DNA of 64,000 bases from contig NZ_JABURY010000019.1 in the NCBI RefSeq assembly GCF_014489845.1, positions 62,001 through 126,000 on the forward strand, given 5' to 3'. The position numbers and the translations under genes were made by a program. Below the pieces are notes generated by a model. The model worked only from the letters and a program-made list of their open reading frames with translations. It was not told the origin of the DNA and made no database searches. Each line of letters begins with the position of its first letter. Within the stretch, counting starts at the first letter, position 1. Of the stretch, positions 1 through 9,616 are shown in pieces. The DNA comes from Frischella japonica. GTDB taxonomy: Bacteria > Pseudomonadota > Gammaproteobacteria > Enterobacterales > Orbaceae.

Positions 1-542
1 ATAATCATTGTCGAAATTTAAAGCTAGTTGCAGCAAATGACCAGCCAATGGCTATAAGACTTAAACAAACTCAACCTATTTATCATTTTGTTGACCAAAT
101 TAGAGGTAAACAATCGGTTAATATTCATCAAGCCATGGAAGACTTTATTATTTATCGTAAGGACGGTCTTTTTGCCTATAATTTAGCCGTTGTCATTGAC
201 GATTATGAACAGGGTGTAACAGAAATTGTTCGAGGAGCTGATTTACTTCCCGTTACAACAAAACAATTGTCGTTATATCAATTATTCAACTTTGAAAAAC
301 CCCGGTATTATCATCTTCCATTGGCTTTAAATAGCGATTTAAGTAAATTATCTAAGCAAAATCATGCTCAGCCTATTACTATAAATAATATTCAACAATT
401 AACCATTAAAGCCTTACTTTTTTTAGGACAAACCATCCCCGATAACTGGCAAGATAGTAGCCAAGAACAGTTACTCCAATGGGCCATTAAACATTGGCAA
501 ATTAGCGATATTCCCAAAAACGATTTAGTTTTTTGTGATTAA
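1..542 (+). CDS. gluQ: Glutamyl-Q tRNA(Asp) synthetase, C-terminal part (5' end outside window)
   Basis: The reading frame is open from the first bases of the window (codons from base 3), so the N-terminal half lies upstream. GluQ is a truncated GluRS paralog that attaches glutamate to the queuosine base of tRNA-Asp. Visible are the segment LAVVIDDYEQGVTEIVRGADL and the KLSKQNHA motif, the class I synthetase KMSKS-equivalent as it appears in GluQ. The anticodon-binding domain of a true GluRS is absent: the protein stops about 55 residues after KLSKQ, as GluQ does. It converges on moaA. Confidence 0.93.
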   Translation, partial: NHCRNLKLVAANDQPMAIRLKQTQPIYHFVDQIRGKQSVNIHQAMEDFIIYRKDGLFAYNLAVVIDDYEQGVTEIVRGADLLPVTTKQLSLYQLFNFEKPRYYHLPLALNSDLSKLSKQNHAQPITINNIQQLTIKALLFLGQTIPDNWQDSSQEQLLQWAIKHWQISDIPKNDLVFCD

Positions 543-611
543 TTATTTTTCTGCCATTCTTGCTGATTAGTAAATCTAGCATCAAGTGAAGCTTAAATTA
601 GTGAGTAATTA

Positions 612-1607
612 CTAACCACCAATAATGGAAAGCGTTTGTATCATCCCGGCATTATGTTGATGAAGGTAATGTGTTGGCGGTTTTATTTTTAAGGTGGTGA
701 GAATGCGTTGTTTTAACAAAGCAGATTGGGCATGATCTTGTAATAAATCACGTAAATCAATCGCCGCAGCACCAAATAAGCAGTAATGTAATTTTCCAGT
801 AGCCGATATGCGTAAGCGATTGCAACTTTGGCAAAAGTCTTTACTATAAGGCATAATTAAACCAATCTTACCTTGATAATCGTCATGACAATACACTTTA
901 GCCGGTCCGGCTAAAAATTGTTTTAGTTGCAACTGCCAACCTTGTTGTATGAGTTGTTGTTCTATACTTGCCCCAGAAACATAATAGCGCGAAAAATGTG
1001 AGGCACTACTGTTAGTCTCCATTAATTCGATATAGCGTAATTCAACGGGGCGATGTTTAATCCATTGTAAATGCGTACTAAGGTTATCATTTAATCCTTT
1101 CATTAAAACCGTATTGATTTTCACCTTCGTCATACCATTTGCTAGTGATTTTTCAACACCATCTAAAATGGAATGTAACTTATTTTCACCAGTAATGAGT
1201 TGAAATAATTGTGGTACAAAACTATCAATACTGACATTGAGTGACGTCAACCCTGCATTATGCCACTCTACAATACGTTCATTAAGACGATAACCATTCG
1301 TCGTTAATGCAACATCCTTAATCATTGGATATTTGGCAATTAATTCGATGATTTGGGTTAAATCACGACGCAATGTTGGTTCACCACCGGTTAAGCGAAT
1401 TTTTTTAACACCTAACTCGCCAAAGGTTTTAATAAGCTGGTTTATTTCATTGTAGGTTAAAAATTGTTGAGAATGATGAGATTGATAACCATTAGGTAAA
1501 CAATATTGACAGCGAAAATTACACAATTCTGTTATGGATAAGCGTATGTACTCAAACCGTCGTTGATAATTATCAACTAATAATGAATCAACTAAAGAAT
1601 TTTGCAT
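612..1607 (-). CDS. moaA: GTP 3',8-cyclase MoaA, radical SAM
   Basis: First step of molybdenum cofactor synthesis: rearranges GTP to 3',8-cyclo-7,8-dihydro-GTP. The N-terminal radical-SAM cluster motif CNFRCQYC binds one 4Fe-4S cluster with SAM, and the C-terminal CQSC...C set (CQSCNRLRISATGKLHYC) binds the second cluster. The protein ends in the conserved double glycine, needed for catalysis in the family. I start at the ATG at 1607, 8 bases after an AAGG Shine-Dalgarno, rather than at the in-frame GTG three codons upstream. In E. coli moaA heads moaABCDE, but here no other moa gene is adjacent. I saw no convincing Moco-riboswitch fold upstream, though I cannot fold it reliably by eye. Confidence 0.96.
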   Translation of the reverse strand: MQNSLVDSLLVDNYQRRFEYIRLSITELCNFRCQYCLPNGYQSHHSQQFLTYNEINQLIKTFGELGVKKIRLTGGEPTLRRDLTQIIELIAKYPMIKDVALTTNGYRLNERIVEWHNAGLTSLNVSIDSFVPQLFQLITGENKLHSILDGVEKSLANGMTKVKINTVLMKGLNDNLSTHLQWIKHRPVELRYIELMETNSSASHFSRYYVSGASIEQQLIQQGWQLQLKQFLAGPAKVYCHDDYQGKIGLIMPYSKDFCQSCNRLRISATGKLHYCLFGAAAIDLRDLLQDHAQSALLKQRILTTLKIKPPTHYLHQHNAGMIQTLSIIGG

Positions 1608-2404
1608 CAAAAGCACCTTTTAAAACAGGTAGCATAACCCCATTTATATTACACCGAATAAAAATCGATGGTAACAATTCTATCCGACCATTAAAACTTA
1701 GCGATTTTAATGTATAAGTTAACACATTATCAGTCTCTTTATGTTTATAAAGACTCAGATAGGCGTGAAAATCATAATTAATTGGCTAAGATTGTTCAAT
1801 ATATTATTTCTAATAAATAATTTATAGCTTATTAATAGATAATAGCTTTCAATATAGAGTAATTCCAAACATTTTAAAATAATTTGATAGGGTTTAATAA
1901 CGTTTTCATGTAGTATATATTTAGATCATAGCATAAACAGTTTAATTTACTTGCTATCCTTGTCTGAAATGATAATAATATAGTCGGAATTATCTGCTTA
2001 TAATGCAGCAATGGCATCAGACATTATAAGTAATTGGTTGAATTTAAATAAATTTTATTAACACATAAAGTTTACAGAATAACAAATTGATTAGAGCTCA
2101 TTTTAAATAATGGCACAATAAAATTTAAATTGAAGGGTAAATCAGGCTTCGCTTGATAAGGTATGGAACATTCAATTTAAAATACAAATATCACGTTTTT
2201 GAAGTATGGGTTGTTTACTAAAAATGCCCGTATTTATGATACTAGAGCATAATATTCACATAAAATAATAACAACGACAATATTAATAAAATAATGAATA
2301 TTTGGTATGTGTATTTAATACGTATTTAAAAATGCAATTAAAATAAGTTCTCTTTTCTAGTTTGCTTTGTTCTGTGACTTTTGAAAAGTACAGAGTGTAG
2401 AATA
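1608..2404. other. Long intergenic region: moaA upstream and rne 5' leader
   Basis: About 800 bases without a protein gene between divergent moaA and rne. It is very AT-rich. A long leader is expected for rne, whose E. coli mRNA has a ~360-nt 5' UTR used for autoregulation. Visible structures are a 9-bp inverted repeat (1997-2005 with 2022-2030, CTTATAATG/CATTATAAG) and a larger stem element at 2124-2181. A weak promoter candidate, TTGCTA-18-TAATAT, lies at 1951-1980. No ORF with coding character was found. Confidence 0.6.
2124..2181 (+). promoter_or_regulatory. Structured element in rne leader, candidate RNase E autoregulatory hairpin
   Basis: An 11-bp perfect stem (TTTAAATTGAA at 2124-2134 pairs with TTCAATTTAAA at 2171-2181) encloses asymmetric unpaired segments and an inner hairpin ATCAGGC-TTC-GCTTGAT at about 2141-2157. 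A bulged two-tier hairpin about 220 nt upstream of the rne start is the architecture of the known rne 5'-UTR sensing element (hp2, Rfam rne5 family). Equivalence is inferred from position and shape, not from alignment. Confidence 0.45.
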
Positions 2405-5128
2405 ATGAAAAGAATGTTAATTAATGCAACGCAGCAAGAAGAGTTGCGTATTGCTCTCGTAGATGGTCAACGTCTATATGACCTTGATATCAAAAGTTTG
2501 GGTCATGAGCAAAAGAAAGCAAATATTTATAAAGGGACCATTACTAAAATCAATCCAAGCCTAGAAGCAGCATTTGTTTCATATGGCGGTGAACGTGATG
2601 GTTTTTTACCTTTAAAAGAAATAGCGAAAAGTTATTTTCCTAACGATATTACAGAACGTCGCAGTATAAAGCATCTTCAAGAAGGTCAGGAAGTTCTGAT
2701 TCAAATTGAAAAAGAAATTCGAGGTAAAAAAGGCGCCGCTCTAACAACTTACATCAGCCTTGCTGGTAGTTATTTGGTTTTAATGCCAAATGATTCTAAA
2801 GCGGGTGGTGTTTCAAGACGAATTGAAGGCGAAGAGCGTGCTGATTTAATACGCAATATTGATGCCCTAGAGAAACCAGAAGGTATGGGTATTATTGCTC
2901 GTACAGCTGGCGTAGGTAAATCACAAGAGGAGTTACAACAAGATCTTGATGCGTTAATTGCCTACTGGAATGCTATTCAAACGGAAGCTAAAAATCATCC
3001 TGCTCCAAGTCTTATCCATAAAGAAAGTGACGTGATTACGCGTGCTTTTAGAGACTATTTACGCGATGATATTGGTGAAATTCTAATTGATAACCAAAAA
3101 GTACTTGAAGCAGCCAAAAAACGTTTAGTAGATTTAGGTCGGGTAGAATATTTAGATAAATTAAAACTTTATACCGGTGAAATTTCACTATTTAGCCATT
3201 TCCAGATTGAAGGACAAATTGAGTCAGCCTTTCAACGTGAAGTTAGATTACCATCTGGTGGATCGATTGTTATAGACACCACTGAAGCCCTCACTGCGAT
3301 AGATATAAACTCAGCTAAATCGATCAAAGGTAGTGATATCGAAGAGACCGCATTTAATACAAATCTTGAAGCTGCTGATGAAATCGCTCGTCAATTACGC
3401 CTACGTGACCTAGGTGGTTTGATCGTTATTGATTTTATTGATATGACCCCCATCCGTAATCAACGTGAGGTTGAAAATCGGTTAAAAAAAGCAATGAAAT
3501 CCGATCGTGCTAGAATTCAAACGGTACGTATTTCGCGTTTTGGGTTGCTCGAAATGTCGCGACAACGACTCAGTCCGTCTTTAAGAGAAGCAACTCATCA
3601 TATCTGCCCTCGTTGCCAAGGCACTGGAACTATTCGTGACAACAATTCGTTATCGCTGTCAATCCTGCGCTTAATTCAGGAAGAGGCGATGAAAGAAAAT
3701 ACAACGCAAATTGATGTGATAGTGCCTGTAGCAATCGCCAGTTATTTATTAAATGAAAAACGTCGTGCTATTACTAACATTGAAAAAAATTATCCTAATA
3801 TCAAAATCGTTATTGCTGCTGATAGTGAAATGGAAACACCTCTTTATAAGGTTATTCGTAAACGTAGTGGCGAAGAAACAGACGTATTAAGTTATAATTT
3901 GCCAAAACTCATTCGTGAACTTGAGGAAGAAGAGGAAGAACAAATTACCGAAATCGTTTCCGAAGAGGCGATTTTGTCAGGTGTTAAGGTTGAACTAAAT
4001 CCAGAAATTAACAAAGCTAAACCAGAACAAATTCACCCAGTCAAAACGGGTTTCTTTAGTTCTCTTATGAAAAAATTAGGTGGTTTATTTGCTGCAAAAC
4101 CTAACGTTGAAACAGCAAAAAATACCTCAAATAAAACCGAACCGACAGCTAAAAGCCGTAATTACAAACGAACCCCTAATCCTCGACGTCAATCGAATAG
4201 AAATAATACTAATATTAGTGATATTAAAGAAAAAGAAGCCAACAAAAACAATCATCGCACACGCGCTAATAGCAAAGTAGCGACACAACCGATCGCAAAT
4301 CAAGCCGTATCATCAACTACGATTGATGCTATACCACAGCCAAAAGCAGAAGTTAAACCAAGACGTCCACAACGACAATTGGTTAAAAAAGTGCGAGTGA
4401 CACGGGAAGAACAGGATGACGCAAGCCAAAATAGCGTCCCATCTGAAGCTTTAATCGCCGTGCCAATGATTGCCACTATTTTACAACCTGTTTTGTTAGG
4501 CAACTTACCTAACCCTAAAACTAATCCAGAAGATAATGTCAATCCATTTAATCGTCGTACACGCAAGACTTCGCGTCATTTAAGATTAAATGGGCAACGC
4601 CGGAAAAAAACAAGAAATACAGCCCGAACCAACTCGCCAATGCCGTTAACAATGGCAGTTTATTCGCCTGAATTGGCTTTAGGTAAAATTAACATTGATT
4701 ATAGTTTTGTAAACGATAGATTAAGCACTAAGCAAGATCAGAGCCAACCTGCACAAAATGCCAGTAACTGTGTGGATCATATGATTATTCCAACGTTATT
4801 AACGCCAATTGTATTTAAAACAGCAAATGTGCAACAAGCTGTCGTTAAAACAGAAATGTTTATAGCACCAACGCTTGAAACAGTAACTCATATAGAGGTA
4901 CATGAGGATAAGGTATCGAATCAAGACAATATCACTTTACCCAAAATTGTCGGATTCTCCTCCTCATCCATGACAAAAGCACCTGCGCCAAGTGTTAATT
5001 CTGAAACATCACCGCTAACGATTGTTCATCGTGATGAATCTAACTATCAATATCTTGGTAAAGAAAAAACAAACGGACTCAATACTAAAAATCATGCTTA
5101 CTCAAGTGCTGCTAAACCAACACATTAA
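2405..5128 (+). CDS. rne: Ribonuclease E
   Basis: Essential endoribonuclease and scaffold of the RNA degradosome at the inner membrane. The start is set at 2405 because MKRMLINATQ matches the universal RNase E N-terminus; the in-frame ATG eight codons upstream would add a non-conserved extension. From this start the protein is 907 residues (E. coli 1061). The catalytic half has an S1 domain, the DNase I-like active site (TAIDINS near D300, VIDFIDM near D343) and the Zn-link CPRC near 401-404. The C-terminal half is shorter but keeps recognisable microdomains: an amphipathic membrane anchor near 548-562, an arginine-rich AR2-like stretch near 716-735, an enolase-site-like SPELALGKI near 755, and a C-terminal PNPase-site-like MTKAPAP...YLGKE segment from about 855. 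Confidence 0.97.
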   Translation: MKRMLINATQQEELRIALVDGQRLYDLDIKSLGHEQKKANIYKGTITKINPSLEAAFVSYGGERDGFLPLKEIAKSYFPNDITERRSIKHLQEGQEVLIQIEKEIRGKKGAALTTYISLAGSYLVLMPNDSKAGGVSRRIEGEERADLIRNIDALEKPEGMGIIARTAGVGKSQEELQQDLDALIAYWNAIQTEAKNHPAPSLIHKESDVITRAFRDYLRDDIGEILIDNQKVLEAAKKRLVDLGRVEYLDKLKLYTGEISLFSHFQIEGQIESAFQREVRLPSGGSIVIDTTEALTAIDINSAKSIKGSDIEETAFNTNLEAADEIARQLRLRDLGGLIVIDFIDMTPIRNQREVENRLKKAMKSDRARIQTVRISRFGLLEMSRQRLSPSLREATHHICPRCQGTGTIRDNNSLSLSILRLIQEEAMKENTTQIDVIVPVAIASYLLNEKRRAITNIEKNYPNIKIVIAADSEMETPLYKVIRKRSGEETDVLSYNLPKLIRELEEEEEEQITEIVSEEAILSGVKVELNPEINKAKPEQIHPVKTGFFSSLMKKLGGLFAAKPNVETAKNTSNKTEPTAKSRNYKRTPNPRRQSNRNNTNISDIKEKEANKNNHRTRANSKVATQPIANQAVSSTTIDAIPQPKAEVKPRRPQRQLVKKVRVTREEQDDASQNSVPSEALIAVPMIATILQPVLLGNLPNPKTNPEDNVNPFNRRTRKTSRHLRLNGQRRKKTRNTARTNSPMPLTMAVYSPELALGKINIDYSFVNDRLSTKQDQSQPAQNASNCVDHMIIPTLLTPIVFKTANVQQAVVKTEMFIAPTLETVTHIEVHEDKVSNQDNITLPKIVGFSSSSMTKAPAPSVNSETSPLTIVHRDESNYQYLGKEKTNGLNTKNHAYSSAAKPTH

Positions 5129-5140
5129 GTGATTACGATC

Positions 5141-5164
5141 TTGGTGTGGTATTTACCACACCAA
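5141..5164 (+). terminator. Stem-loop after rne, probable terminator
   Basis: A 10-bp perfect stem TTGGTGTGGT / ACCACACCAA with an ATTT loop begins 12 bases after the rne stop. A TCGGTTTTATT tail follows, so the U-run is imperfect. Confidence 0.6.
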
Positions 5165-5328
5165 ATCGGTTTTATTAATTGAGTTTGTTTATGAGGTAAA
5201 TTCGCATAACATATTAACGGTTATTCATTGTTGATATTCAATTTTTATATTTAAAATGATAATTTCTAAATGGAAATAAATGTTTTTGGTTGTGTTAAAC
5301 GTTTTGCGAGCTATTAAAGAGATCGATA

Positions 5329-6270
5329 ATGCTAATTTACATCATAAAGAAATTGTTTTCATTTTTAATTTTGTTTTTTTTATTATCTTTAGTTAGTGTT
5401 AGTGTATTATATTTTTCTCCCAATAATTCACTTTATCATCTAACCTTCTATCAATTTTATTATGATTTTTATTATCAATTGCTTAGTAATCATCCGTTAT
5501 CATTACCGTTATTTGATTACAATATGTCTGAAATTTTACAACATGTTTTCTTACCAACCACAGAATTAGGCTTATTGGCAATTTTCTGTGCCATTATTAT
5601 TGGTTTTCCGATTGGTGTTATATCGGGGTTATCGAGCAATAGTCGTTTTATTCATATCTTACGTTTACTATGCTGGTTGCTCTATGCTAGCCCATTAGTT
5701 TGGATCGCTATTTTAATTATTAGGTTATCAACAGTTGATTGGCATTTTACGCAGCATATTGATTATTCATCAACCATTGGCAATTCATCTTTGATAACAA
5801 TATTATCAACTAATAATGACCATAAACTACCGTTGTTAGTTAATCATATTACACCGTTATTGCTTCCAGTTATCATTTTAACAATCCAACCATGTATTAC
5901 CACCATTCAAATCGTTAGTGAGCGAGTAAAACTGATCGCTAATCAAAACTATATAAAAGTCGCGTATATTAAAGAAAATGCATCATGGAAGGTGCTATTC
6001 AGGCATTTATTACCAAATGCTATTCCCAAAATAATTCCACAATTAACCGCTAACATTACCACCTTATTGTTTTCAACAATGGTTATTGAAATATTATTAA
6101 ATCGGTCAGGAATGGGCACATGGTTACTGTATGGCTTCTATCAACACAATTTTAGCATCTTAGCATTAACGTTATTAGGCTGTGGTATTATCATTAGTTT
6201 GTTGATGCTGCTAAGTGAAATTCTAGTAGTTATAATCTATCCAACACAATCAAGGCCATTGCATGAATAA
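5329..6270 (+). CDS. sapB: Peptide ABC transporter permease SapB
   Basis: Inner-membrane permease of the Sap system, which imports cationic antimicrobial peptides (and haem in Haemophilus) and is linked to Trk potassium uptake in enterics. 313 residues with an N-terminal membrane helix, the BPD_transp_1 core and the EAA-type cytoplasmic loop near NYIKVAYIKENASWKVLFRHLLPNAIP. Similarity to E. coli SapB is moderate and clearest in the C-terminal half. It is the first gene of a tight sapBCDF operon. The solute-binding gene sapA that normally precedes it is absent: only 200 bases with the rne terminator separate it from rne. Confidence 0.85.
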   Translation: MLIYIIKKLFSFLILFFLLSLVSVSVLYFSPNNSLYHLTFYQFYYDFYYQLLSNHPLSLPLFDYNMSEILQHVFLPTTELGLLAIFCAIIIGFPIGVISGLSSNSRFIHILRLLCWLLYASPLVWIAILIIRLSTVDWHFTQHIDYSSTIGNSSLITILSTNNDHKLPLLVNHITPLLLPVIILTIQPCITTIQIVSERVKLIANQNYIKVAYIKENASWKVLFRHLLPNAIPKIIPQLTANITTLLFSTMVIEILLNRSGMGTWLLYGFYQHNFSILALTLLGCGIIISLLMLLSEILVVIIYPTQSRPLHE

Positions 6271-7147
6271 AATAAGCAATTTCCTTAGCAAAATTGGCAA
6301 TAGTATTGTCAATTTTAAAAACACCATTCATAGCAATATTTATCTTATTATTGGTTGCTATGGTATTTTAACCATAGTTTTTATCTGTTATTCAACTAAA
6401 TGGCTATTTCATGCCACGCTCGCGCCGATATATGAAAACTTATTACCTCCAGCTTGGCAGAATAAAGGCGACATTAATCACATTCTCGGTACCGATGAAC
6501 AAGGTCGAGATATCTTCAACTATTTATTATTAGCCTACAAATCTTCAATTAAATTAACGTTATCCGCCACCGGTTTTGTGGTCATAATCAGTGCAGTAAT
6601 TAATTACCTTTTATTTTTTATCGCACCATTACGTCCATTATTTTCAATGTGTTTTAGAGTTATTATCTCGTTTCCGCCAATCCTCAGTGCAATCGTCGTC
6701 GCGCTATTTTGGGATAATGATATCGATGCAATATTGATCATTATTGGGTTAGCCTATCTGCCCAGATTTGTCCATAACATTGATTTACACATTATGCAAG
6801 AATGGCAAAAAACTTATATCACTGCACATCGTTTAGATGGTATTCCAACGGTAAAAATTATTAATTTTTATATAATTCCTAATATCTTACCGGCTTATCT
6901 GACCGAAATCACCAACCTTTTTAGCAATATCATTTTGGCTTTAACGGTACTAACTTTTCTTGGTTTTGGAAGTAGCAATTTTCGCCACCCTGATTTAGGG
7001 GTGATGATGAATAACATGTTGACCATCATCCATGATAACTATTGGGCTTTTTTTATCAGTGGTATCGCTATAATTGTCACGATTTTACTTATACATTTGG
7101 TTAATTTAGGGATCAATATTATCTTAGCTAAAAAAGGTGAAAGTTAG
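6263..7147 (+). CDS. sapC: Peptide ABC transporter permease SapC
   Basis: Second permease of the Sap transporter, 294 residues with an N-terminal helix near 28-48 and five further membrane segments. The segment [21 protein letters not shown] is typical of the DppC/OppC/SapC N-terminal region. The EAA loop ([27 protein letters not shown]) contacts the ATPases. Its start overlaps the sapB stop by 8 bases, so translation is probably coupled. Pairs with SapB to form the heterodimeric channel. Confidence 0.86.
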   Translation: MNKISNFLSKIGNSIVNFKNTIHSNIYLIIGCYGILTIVFICYSTKWLFHATLAPIYENLLPPAWQNKGDINHILGTDEQGRDIFNYLLLAYKSSIKLTLSATGFVVIISAVINYLLFFIAPLRPLFSMCFRVIISFPPILSAIVVALFWDNDIDAILIIIGLAYLPRFVHNIDLHIMQEWQKTYITAHRLDGIPTVKIINFYIIPNILPAYLTEITNLFSNIILALTVLTFLGFGSSNFRHPDLGVMMNNMLTIIHDNYWAFFISGIAIIVTILLIHLVNLGINIILAKKGES

Positions 7148-7149
7148 TT

Positions 7150-8154
7150 ATGGCATTATTAGATATCCGAAATCTTACCATTGAATTTATTACCTCTGAC
7201 GGATTATTACGTGCAGTAGATCGCGTAAATTTAAAATTAAATGAAGGTGAGATCAGAGGATTAGTTGGCGAATCGGGATCGGGTAAAAGTCTCGTTGCGA
7301 AAGCAATTTTAGGTGTTACAAATAAAAATTGTAAAATCACCGCCGATCGTTTCTTTTTCGATGGTGTTGATTTACTAAAATTAACGAATAAACAACGTCG
7401 AAAAATAATTAGCGCTAATATTTCGATGATCTTCCAAGAACCACAATCTTGTCTTGATCCGACCATGAAAATTGGTCGATTACTTATTCAATCCATTCCA
7501 TCGTGGACATTTAAGGGGCATTTTTGGCAACGATTATTTTGGCGTAAAAATCGCGCAATTGAGTTATTACATCGGGTTGGTATTAAAGAGCATAAAGAAA
7601 TTATGAATGCTTATCCATACGAACTGACTGAAGGTGAATGTCAAAAAGTAATGATCGCTATCGCACTAGCTAATCAGCCTAAATTACTAATAGCTGATGA
7701 ACCCACCAATGCAATGGAATCCACCACGGAAGCACAAATATTTCGTTTATTAGCCAGTTTAAATCAGAATTCAGGTACCACGATTTTATTAATTAGCCAC
7801 GATTTACAAATGGTAACCCGATGGACTGATCGGATTAATGTCTTGTATTGCGGGCAGACCGTAGAGGTGGCTAATAGCGAAGAGTTGATAAAAAAACCTT
7901 ACCACCCTTATACACAAGCATTGATTTTTGCAATACCTGATTTTGGCAAGGCTATGCCACATAAAAGTCCATTAAATACTTTAGCCGGTGTCATTCCGCC
8001 TTTAGAACATTTGCCAATTGGTTGTCGATTAGGCCCACGCTGTCCTTATGCTCAAAAAAAATGCATTGAGACCCCCGAGTTGATCACCATTAAAGATCAT
8101 GCTGTTGCCTGCCATTTTCCACTTAATATAGAATTACCGGATAATAAATCATGA
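7150..8154 (+). CDS. sapD: Peptide ABC transporter ATP-binding protein SapD
   Basis: ATPase of the Sap transporter; in E. coli it is also needed for full TrkG/TrkH potassium uptake. 334 residues with Walker [10 protein letters not shown]-loop [12 protein letters not shown], the atypical signature LTEGECQ characteristic of SapD, Walker [13 protein letters not shown] and the H-loop LLISHDLQM. The C-terminal oligopeptide-transporter domain ([15 protein letters not shown]) carries the cysteine set of the Opp/Dpp family. Very close to E. coli SapD throughout. It starts two bases after sapC. Confidence 0.95.
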   Translation: MALLDIRNLTIEFITSDGLLRAVDRVNLKLNEGEIRGLVGESGSGKSLVAKAILGVTNKNCKITADRFFFDGVDLLKLTNKQRRKIISANISMIFQEPQSCLDPTMKIGRLLIQSIPSWTFKGHFWQRLFWRKNRAIELLHRVGIKEHKEIMNAYPYELTEGECQKVMIAIALANQPKLLIADEPTNAMESTTEAQIFRLLASLNQNSGTTILLISHDLQMVTRWTDRINVLYCGQTVEVANSEELIKKPYHPYTQALIFAIPDFGKAMPHKSPLNTLAGVIPPLEHLPIGCRLGPRCPYAQKKCIETPELITIKDHAVACHFPLNIELPDNKS

Positions 8155-8963
8155 ATCCAGCGCTAAAAGTTCGTAATTTGTCGAAACGATTTGCTATACC
8201 AAAAGGATTATTTGGTCATCTTTATATAGATGCGGTTAAACCGGTGTCATTTTCGCTTAATGAAGGCAAAACCTTAGCAATAATCGGTCAAAATGGCTCC
8301 GGTAAATCAACGTTGGCTAAAATGTTAGTTGGAATGATTAAGCCTGATAGTGGAGATATTTGGATTGAAGATCAAAAATTAGAATATGGTGATTATCATA
8401 CACGTAGTAAGCTTATCCGTATGATTTTCCAAAATACCGATAGCTCATTCGATCCGCGTTTGAAAATCGGCAAAATACTGGATATTCCTTTAAAACAAAA
8501 TACGCGACTGACGGCCTACGAACGAGAACAATTAATTTATGATGTATTAAAGCAAGTAGGGTTATCCGCTGAACATGCTAACTACTATCCTTCCGTCATG
8601 GCTGTAGGGCAAAAACAACGTGTGGCGCTAGCCAGAGCTTTGATACTTAAACCTAAAGTGATTATTTTTGACGAAGCCTTAACGGCCTTAGATATTTCAA
8701 TGCGCTCACAAATTATCAATTTAATGTTATCGCTGCAACAACAACACAATTATTCCTATGTTTATGTTACGCAAGATATCGGTATGATGAAACATATCAG
8801 TGATCAGATTCTAGTAATGCATAACGGTGAAATTGTTGAAAGTGGTAATACTGCTGAAGTACTTGCTTCGCCATTAAGTGAGATTACACAAAAACTTGTC
8901 CACAGTTATTTTGGTGAAGCACTTACTGCCGATACATGGCGTACCGATACTCGCGCTTTTTAA
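8151..8963 (+). CDS. sapF: Peptide ABC transporter ATP-binding protein SapF
   Basis: Second ATPase of the Sap transporter, 270 residues, overlapping the sapD stop by 4 bases (ATGA). Walker A is GQNGSGKS, Walker [13 protein letters not shown], and the signature is the degenerate MAVGQKQ, where E. coli SapF has LAPGQKQ. The switch histidine position is occupied by Gln (YVTQDIGMM), as in E. coli SapF, so this subunit probably forms the degenerate half of the ATPase pair. It ends with the SapF-specific [11 protein letters not shown]. Last gene of the operon. Confidence 0.94.
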   Translation: MNPALKVRNLSKRFAIPKGLFGHLYIDAVKPVSFSLNEGKTLAIIGQNGSGKSTLAKMLVGMIKPDSGDIWIEDQKLEYGDYHTRSKLIRMIFQNTDSSFDPRLKIGKILDIPLKQNTRLTAYEREQLIYDVLKQVGLSAEHANYYPSVMAVGQKQRVALARALILKPKVIIFDEALTALDISMRSQIINLMLSLQQQHNYSYVYVTQDIGMMKHISDQILVMHNGEIVESGNTAEVLASPLSEITQKLVHSYFGEALTADTWRTDTRAF

Positions 8964-9084
8964 TTAAAGTGATTTGGCAAGATTGAGTCATTCCCTATGA
9001 CTATTATTTTTTTGCTACTAAGTGAATTGACTCAAAATTATTATTTAATCCAGCTAGTTAAATTGCTATTCATAGGCAACGGTA

Positions 9085-9369
9085 TTAAAGATAACGGCAT
9101 AAGTACGCTGTTGGTTCAGCAACTTGAACACTGAATTCACTTTTTCCTTGAACATGGAAGACTTGACCCACCTGTAAAATTTGCCAATCTTTTGCTGTTG
9201 GTAATAATACATTTAACGAACCAGAAATAATGGTGATTTCCTCAGGAAAATTAGTACTAAAAGTATAATCCCCTGGTACCATTACCCCTATACTGGATTC
9301 ACCACTATTGGCATTGTGAAAATGGATTGATTTTACTTTACCGCTGAAATATTCATTGATTGTTAACAT
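9085..9369 (-). CDS. ppnP: Pyrimidine/purine nucleoside phosphorylase PpnP
   Basis: Small cupin-fold phosphorylase (YaiE/DUF1255 family) that splits diverse nucleosides with phosphate to give free bases and ribose-1-phosphate. 94 residues, the family's full length, aligning end to end with E. coli Ppn[14 protein letters not shown] at the start, [19 protein letters not shown] and the terminal [12 protein letters not shown]. Transcribed divergently from the yegH-like gene and convergent with the sap operon. Confidence 0.95.
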   Translation of the reverse strand: MLTINEYFSGKVKSIHFHNANSGESSIGVMVPGDYTFSTNFPEEITIISGSLNVLLPTAKDWQILQVGQVFHVQGKSEFSVQVAEPTAYLCRYL

Positions 9370-9616
9370 AAAAACTATCCCATTATTTGTTACATGAGAT
9401 ATGAGTATACAAAAAAAACGTATTAATCTGAAGTCAGTTTAACTCGTTATTATTAATAATTAACTTATTGATTTTTTAAATAAAAAATATATACATGAGT
9501 ATATTTTGAATAATATTGAGTAATAAGAGCAAATTATCATTGATTTAATTGATAAAACCGTCCAGAATTAACCACTGCAGCATGTGCTGTTTAACTTAAA
9601 GGTAACCACCTGCTTT

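Noticed and set aside
2381-2404. Upstream start for rne adding eight residues
   Set aside because: All RNase E proteins I know begin at MKRMLINA; the extension is not conserved.
9370-9616. Manganese (yybP-ykoY) riboswitch before the TerC-family gene
   Set aside because: TerC relatives can be riboswitch-controlled, but I could not find the conserved core sequences here.
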